A stretch of 64,000 nucleotides of DNA. Origin: Clavelina lepadiformis. Lineage: Eukaryota; Chordata; Ascidiacea; Aplousobranchia; Clavelinidae. The translations under genes were made by a program, and so were the position numbers. How positions within the stretch are numbered: the first letter of the stretch is position 1; the number at the start of each line of letters is the position of its first letter. The stretch lies in the NCBI RefSeq assembly GCF_947623445.1, contig NC_135245.1, positions 19,537,501-19,601,500 on the forward strand, given 5' to 3'. Positions 58,311-64,000 of this stretch are shown here, piece after piece. A model generated the notes under the pieces. It was given only the letters and a program-made list of their open reading frames with translations. It ran no database searches and was not told where the DNA came from.

Positions 58311-58781
58311 CTCAACTGTTGGTTGCTGCCGAAAACTGGACAGCTTACTCTTTTGTTTATATAAAACGTGTTCAAGGTCTGCGTGAAGATAACTTAAGTT
58401 ATCCGTGAGTTAAGCTTAAGAAACTTAAGCCCACACGACCAATCTTTGCATATATTCTTTCCTAATAACCAGTGCACACTTTTCTTGGAAAAATCTCCAT
58501 CAACCGCTCACCTTGTTTAAAAGCTAAGTTGCTATTGAACAGCTGCCTGGTGTTACGTCACCAACAGCAGTGTGTCAATCGCTAAGCAATAGCATATAGC
58601 ATAATAGCAATAGCTGCAGTACCCGCTCTTTTGGTTACGATCCCGCTTCTTCAACCACACATACTTTTTGCAGTCCTTACAAATGCATTATTATATTCAT
58701 ACATGTAACAATTATCAACTTCTTCTCGCTCATTATTATGTAGTTATATTTCAGCAACCTAGTAACCATAGAAATAACAAA

Positions 58782-60141
58782 ATGGTTTTCATGAAAGTAT
58801 CTCTCGGTCTCACAGCAGCCTGCTTTGTATTGGCTGTGTCTGGTTTGGTCCTTGTCTGCCTCTGCACGTACCTGCCTTACTGGGAAACCAGCACAAGCGA
58901 AAAAGACAGCATCACCAGGGTAGGTGCAAGAATTATCTGCTTTTAAGAGTGATTCCCAACCTGGGGCTTTACGAAGGTGGCTCAGGGTTAGGGTAGGGGC
59001 AGTTTTACATTAATTCCTTATAAGCAACCCATGAAGTAACAAGTTTTGAAGTTGGGGGTCCACGAGAAAGAAATTAGAAAGAAGCCGCAAGTAGGAAAGG
59101 TTGGGAAATGCTGGCATATAATAAGGTCATATGAATATTTTAATAACGTTATTGATATAAATATTAAATATACTTCCTTGAGAAGGTAATCAGTGCTGAA
59201 TTGTATTACAGTGGGCTGGGCTGTGGAGAAAATGCCAGATGTTTCAAACAGCAAACCGAGACTGCGACGATTTTGCAAGATTTTACCTCGGCATTCCTGA
59301 AACAATTTTATTAGGTGAGATTTCTAAAAAGTTTTAAAACATCCGTTCGAACTTGAAATCGTACGTTTAGAAAACAAGGTTTCACGTTTTTCAGTGTTTG
59401 CGAAAAGTCTTATTGAAAGCAAATTGCCACAGTAAACACGTACAATTGTGCATGATTAAAAAGTTAGTTTGCAACGTCAAATTTTGCAGCTCGGAAGTTC
59501 ACTATGGCTTCGGTGATATGCGCCGTGATTGCCGTAGCATCAACTGTCGCGACATTGATATTAGGTTTGATCAATTTTAAAATGAAACGACTTCGCCTAA
59601 AAATATTAATGGTAAGTGCCATGTAAGATGTCTATGCCGAGAACAGCGTTTCAATGACAAAGCCCGAGGGTCCTATATCCTTTTATTTGGGTATTTGGTT
59701 TTTATTCCGGTTTACGTTTTTCTTTTTGTGCAGCTGACTGGTTTTATTGCCAACACCCAAGTAGCCCTTGGATCTGGTGTGTGCGTTTTGTTTGCTGTTA
59801 CCATATTCTTTTATGATATGCAGCAAAGAAACCAGGAACAACTGTCAAATTTTTCTTGGGAAAGGTAACAAAAACATTTTTGGGCACCCAAGTGTTTTGT
59901 AACCTCGTTGCAATAAGCGATGTCCTTTCTTGTTATTCTTTACAGAGGCCCAGTTTATGAGCCTGGGCGGTCTCTTTATTACGGTTGGATCGGAGGAGGA
60001 CTACTCATCTGCGGGGGTATACTGAGCCTGATCGCCGCCGTTTGTATTGTGATTCACCTGTGGCGACTTAGAAAAGAAAGAGATAACTTAGGAGCTATGC
60101 TGCACAGACCACTTGTGACGTCAAATGTAACAACAATGTAA
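58782..60141 (+). CDS. Claudin E
   Basis: Claudin-family four-TM protein. Exons 58782-58919, 59212-59314, 59490-59611, 59734-59864 and 59946-60141 give 229 aa with phases 0,1,0,2 and no break. TM1 is followed by LPYW, then GLWRKC and NRDCDDF for the loop signature. TM2 is VICAVIAVASTVATLILGLI, TM3 follows GFIANTQVALGSG, and TM4 is YGWIGGGLLICGGILSLIAAV. The tail is basic, then ends with LVTSNVTTM, sharing LVTS with claudins B and C. Intron 1 carries a small hAT-like MITE. It is the last and most clearly intact member of the B-E subgroup. Expected to work in epithelial junctions; its partner specificity cannot be read from sequence. Confidence 0.88.
58947..59113. mobile_element. Short hAT-like MITE in claudin E intron 1
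   Basis: The left terminus GAGTGATTCCCAACCTGG and the right terminus AGGTTGGGAAATGCTG are inverted copies of a CAGTG-TTCCCAACCT type end, common in hAT elements. The 167-bp body contains GGGGGTCCACGAG. Flanking octamers GCTTTTAA and GCATATAA match at 6 of 8 positions, as for an old 8-bp target-site duplication. No transposase. Confidence 0.7.
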
Positions 60142-60986
60142 AATCGTGAAAGGTTTTGCAGACAATGAAGAGCATTAATGGAGTTTATCCTATGACTGCG
60201 TTTGTTTTATTTTTTGAAAAACTGATACATTGCTGCTGGATCGCGGTGTATTTTCTTTATTATTTTCTCAAAAAGCATGACACCATTTAATCTATTTAAA
60301 CAGGCAGTTGAAAGCTGCTAGTAAAATTTTCGTGGAACTGATTTCCACTCAATGGACCACACTCGGCAATCTTGGCCCACAATCGCGTAACCTACGTTCA
60401 CAGAATTAGATTCAGTACAAAATTCTACCTCAGGTTTTTTTGGAATTAAAGAAAGAAAGCAAACACCTTGACAACGTTTTATTCTCTACAAACTTCTCAG
60501 CTGTTCCAACTTATCAAGCTTCAATCCAAAGCTTTTTGCAAAAATATGAGCTGACAGGCTGATAACTGACAATTGGTAAATGTGCGTACTGCTGTTAGTT
60601 TTAAAGTGCTGGAAAATACAAAGATGATCATTAGCAGCAACATAGATTTCGGATATCGCAAAGTTTATTGATGGAATTCCTTTTCGAGTTTTTTTAGCTG
60701 CTATAAAGAGAGGCATAGGTCTTACAAACTCAATATCACCACTGTCTTAGACAGGTTTGTATTTAAGTTCAAGCCTTTTACTGGAACTCAACCCGAGGCT
60801 ACACATCGCTGCTGTTTTGCAGTAATTAGACACTGCTGTAAAAATGCTGCAACTTTATCCATTTATTGGTATAGAAAAAAACTTTTGCCATAGGTATGTA
60901 AAACTTTACAAAATAACGCATGCGTTCTTGGGTAGAGGCTTCTAACCAGAGTTACTTGTAACAAGTGAGTGCAGATACACTCAATG
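60142..60986. other. Convergent intergenic region
   Basis: About 845 bases between the 3' ends of claudin E (rightward) and the SLC49-like gene (leftward), so it holds both 3' UTRs. A minus-strand AATAAA at 60862-60867 is the likely poly(A) signal for the transporter. No clear signal was found for claudin E. No gene seen. Confidence 0.5.
60862..60867 (-). promoter_or_regulatory. Poly(A) signal of SLC49-like gene
   Basis: AATAAA on the minus strand about 120 bases past the transporter stop codon. Confidence 0.55.
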
Positions 60987-62465
60987 TTAATTTAGTGGCG
61001 TCGTTTCAGTCGCTTCAGTTTCACCATTCATAGAAGCCTGACCGAATTTTCGTTCGACGTTCAACCTCCTGTTTTGAAGTCGTAACATGAAACTCAAGAG
61101 AACAGCAACTAACAAGACGACCGCTTGAAAGGCCAACACTGCCAAAGCACTGATGTTGTCGTAAAAGACCCGGCAAAGTTCAAGGACAACAATGCCGACA
61201 ACAGCTTGCCCTCCAGTAAACCAAAGATTAACAAAAAGTTCGTCCATTGGGTAGGTCTCCTGAGTTGCTATTTCGTAGCTTACGAGTATCGATATTCGCA
61301 TTGGGATACTAAATAAAACTGTCGCAATGCTGATGGCTGCGTACTGTTTTAAAGCAAAACTCAGCAGCAGAGAGGTAAATGCTAACCAAGAGAGAAATGA
61401 ACCTACTGTTATCAAGATCTTGTAATTTTTCCAGTTATTCAATAGCTTAGCCCCTATGATATTACCAGCAATACAACCAACATTAAACAATCCAGTAAGA
61501 AAACCTCCCAGAAGATCAGGGTTTAAATCAAAGCTGTCATCACTGTAAATTCCTCGTAACATTTCTGACATCATAGCCAGTTCGACTCCATACGCCCGAC
61601 CAACAAATCCAGCAATTATTGTGATTCCAACGAAGCCGCGTTCACTGAAAAGTTTTTTGCATTCACTCAGAAACGATCCGTCCAATGAATGTTCAACTTC
61701 AACAAGTTGTCTCCTCTTAGCTGCTTGAGCTAAGGTTGGTGGCTTTGGTGGAAGGTCAGTCACCAGTAGCCAGGTCAGCACCAGCACTATAATGGAAAGT
61801 GCAAGCATGCTGGAATACATCGCCAGCATTGTCAATCGGTTGTGAGCCATCCAATCAAAGACCGCAGGATTTAAAACTATGTCTGTCCGATTCCCTGTTC
61901 CATTGTTAAACTTGGGGACAGGTTCCAAAAGGTACCCAGGAAGAATACTCCCTAAAATGCCCCCGACATTACACCCTCCTATATACAAACCCATCGCTGT
62001 TCCCACTTGAGAATCTGGAAACCACAGAACTGCAAGCGTTGAAAAGAGCGAAAAAAGAAGCAAACGAGAAATCCCATTGAAGAATTGTCCGACCATCACT
62101 AAGGCATAACTTGTTCTCGCGGCCACAGCAATAACAATGAATAGCGTATTCAGGAGAATGGACAACGCATGTATAATTGCAGTCAAACGAAGGGCTATGT
62201 ATCTCTTGTAGGTCAACCAAGCCATGATAGGAGCGGTGGAAAGCATGCCTGCATACGCCCCGGTAACGACCCAATCTGCTTCTGCGTAGCTGATGTTGAA
62301 ATAATAAACATAAATGTCGTTTACAATGCCAAAGCTCATTTCCATGAAAAACGACTGAGCAGCCGTGGTTGTCAGAAGAAAAAGTATCAACCATCGTTTT
62401 GCAGACAAAGCTGTTTCAATCCTGGTTTCACTTTCTTGACTTGCTTGAGTTATAGTCGCGGTCAT
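60987..62465 (-). CDS. SLC49/FLVCR-like major facilitator transporter
   Basis: Single-exon 492-aa membrane transporter of the major facilitator superfamily with about 12 hydrophobic segments; the first is about residues 25-47. Features of the SLC49 (FLVCR) group are the KRW before TM1, a conserved ADWVVTGAY entering TM2 (FLVCR has VDWLS), and the VLWFPDSQVGTAMG block between TM4 and TM5 (FLVCR has AVWFP..E.ATAT). A potential N-glycosylation cluster (NNGTGN) lies in an extracellular loop after residue 180. FLVCR1/2 move choline, ethanolamine or heme-related cargo; the substrate here cannot be told. Lack of introns is unusual next to densely split neighbours and suggests origin by retroposition or intron loss. 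The start ATG at 62465 leaves a normal short cytosolic N-terminus. It could instead belong to a neighbouring SLC49 branch. Confidence 0.85.
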   Translation of the reverse strand: MTATITQASQESETRIETALSAKRWLILFLLTTTAAQSFFMEMSFGIVNDIYVYYFNISYAEADWVVTGAYAGMLSTAPIMAWLTYKRYIALRLTAIIHALSILLNTLFIVIAVAARTSYALVMVGQFFNGISRLLLFSLFSTLAVLWFPDSQVGTAMGLYIGGCNVGGILGSILPGYLLEPVPKFNNGTGNRTDIVLNPAVFDWMAHNRLTMLAMYSSMLALSIIVLVLTWLLVTDLPPKPPTLAQAAKRRQLVEVEHSLDGSFLSECKKLFSERGFVGITIIAGFVGRAYGVELAMMSEMLRGIYSDDSFDLNPDLLGGFLTGLFNVGCIAGNIIGAKLLNNWKNYKILITVGSFLSWLAFTSLLLSFALKQYAAISIATVLFSIPMRISILVSYEIATQETYPMDELFVNLWFTGGQAVVGIVVLELCRVFYDNISALAVLAFQAVVLLVAVLLSFMLRLQNRRLNVERKFGQASMNGETEATETTPLN

Positions 62466-64000
62466 GTCCAGTTAAACTTTAGCAATTAACAAACTTATAA
62501 TAGCTATAGACGTGTTTTAATTAAAGAAAAAAGCACTGAAAATATACCTAAAACTAAATAACTTAGTCCTGTCAAAATTGTTCTCTTTTTGAGCTTCCGT
62601 CATGAATTAAACCGAGTTATAATACTAAAGCTTATGCAGATGCCATTTCAGTGATAAGCGGAAATCCAAAGATTTTAGATGATGTCTTTTGAAAGCAACG
62701 ATTGACGATGAAGCCAGTCTGGAGGAAACAATTCAAAGGAAAGTTTGTTTCGGATGAACAGAGAATATAATAAACAAGCATAACACGCTTTCTGCCTTGA
62801 TGTGCTGCACAGAGCTTTGAAGTATGCGTTTGTACAATGACGTGTACAATGTGCGTTTGTACAGAAGGACAATTGGAATGTTATATTTTATGTATATATT
62901 AATTACATTATATACAGTTTATATATATATATATTCATAAATTCTGCTAGTAGTTAAATTTGGTAATTGATTTAAGTTAGGTTTAGTTTATCATATGGTT
63001 GACAATTCTGAAGTTAATTGATCCGAACTAGTGTGACTTAACCAATCATCCAAACAAACACCAACAACTAATAGTTATATTTGCCTCCGGTGATTTTGTG
63101 GTTTAGTTCTGACTAATAATGTAGAATGTAGATCGTATACGTCAGCACACAAATTTGTCGTCACCATACGTATGCAGCTGACGCTAAAACAGTTTTGCAG
63201 GACGTGAAGACTAGAGTCACCATATTTGATAATGCGCAATCTATGACAAATTTACCTCAGTTGCATTGACTAACTTTAGAATATTACCAAAGCGCATTGC
63301 CGCCATTGCTTTTTGTGAAGGGTAAACACCAAACAATATAAAAACAGCAAAGAAATGTTGCATTGCAATACAGAAAAAAGTTAGAAAGAGTTGGAAAAAA
63401 GGCGGCAACCTAGAAAAACTTTGACTAATATACAATTTAAAAAAATTCCAGACTTTTAAGCATATTTTAGCATTTCTTGCTGACGCAGATTTTAACGCTA
63501 AATTGCCTGACATGTCAGGGGAAATCCTGACGTATGGCAACCCTAAGTGTAGACGCAAAAGCGTAGAGAGTAACAATGGTTACTTGCTAAAACGAGGATA
63601 AGTTTGGGACGGTGTGATTGAGATTCGTGTATAAACGCGACACTTGATTATATTGAAGAAAGAAGTTGTTACTTGCTTGAGAATCTAACGAAAACATTCG
63701 AGCCTACAATAATAATCTTGGGCATACACGAGTTTCGGCGTCGTTGCTTATTGGGTGTAAATTTGCACAATTAAGTCTCCAAAGTTGAAAAGTGTTGTAG
63801 AGAGAGAGCGAAATACGTCACTAAAAGAACGAGATAGAGTAAAATGCTTTTAGCAACCACGAACTAACTGACTGTTGTAACTTTAAACCAGTGGAAACTT
63901 TAACAATGCTTATCATGCATAGTGAACAGCGTAGCATGTCTGGCACGTACTTAGGGAAAGCAAATCATGCTGGAAAGTCGTGAGCGTGCTGCTGACAACG
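62466..64000. other. Right-end noncoding sequence
   Basis: Upstream of the SLC49-like gene, so its promoter lies at the left end. There is a TATATA run near 62920-62935. A 111-codon minus-strand open frame (63576-63241) has no recognisable domain, signal or splice support and is not called. No other feature was found. Confidence 0.5.

Larger units (their letters stand above)
55999..58781. other. Intergenic, claudin D to claudin E
   Basis: 2.8 kb containing the GGCGCTC/AATAGAGG MITE (56102-56432) and a degenerate CAGCAG/CTGCTG-rich duplication (58140-58310). The rest is AT-rich DNA without a recognised exon. Claudin E regulatory DNA should be near the right end. Confidence 0.5.

Overview
This window is animal nuclear DNA, most likely from an invertebrate chordate of the tunicate (ascidian) type. 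It is AT-rich, its genes are cut into many short exons (mostly 60-250 bp) by GT-AG introns, and it holds a PIWIL1-type Argonaute, a DYRK4-type kinase, a single BRE1 (RNF20/40) gene and a run of claudins. The repeats include tRNA-derived SINEs, hAT-like MITEs and an element built on GGCGCTC/AATAGAGG motifs. The tunicate assignment is inference from gene architecture and repeat style; no search was possible.

Left half (1-37.4 kb): three long genes, all on the minus strand. piwil1 (coding 1436-10125, 22 coding exons, 876 aa, PIWI active-site DEDH residues all present) probably has an untranslated first exon ending at 12048. dyrk4 follows (14053-22254, 15 exons, 871 aa, complete class II DYRK kinase). 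A 7.5 kb stretch without a recognised gene holds a diverged noncoding duplication and one possible small gene. Then comes rnf20/bre1 (29775-37427, 21 exons, 924 aa, coiled coils and a C-terminal C3HC4 RING). I rebuilt these models by hand; reading phases agree at every junction and total lengths match the families.

Right half (41.2-60.2 kb): a plus-strand tandem array of five claudin-family four-TM genes, here claudins A-E. All have five exons with the same phase pattern (0,1,0,2). Claudin A has the classic C-terminal -EYV PDZ ligand. Claudins B-E are closer to each other, share a highly similar last exon, and mostly end with an LVTS-containing tail. B and C each show a defect or ambiguity around exons 1-2; D has a shortened tail. 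A secreted, probably GPI-anchored three-finger (Ly6/LU) protein gene lies between claudins C and D. This neighbourhood is the most interesting part of the window, because Ly6 proteins and claudin-like proteins act together in septate junctions in Drosophila.

Right edge (60.9-62.5 kb): an intronless 492-aa SLC49/FLVCR-like transporter on the minus strand. The last 1.5 kb shows no gene. A CRE-like ACGTCA hexamer appears to be over-represented throughout the noncoding DNA.
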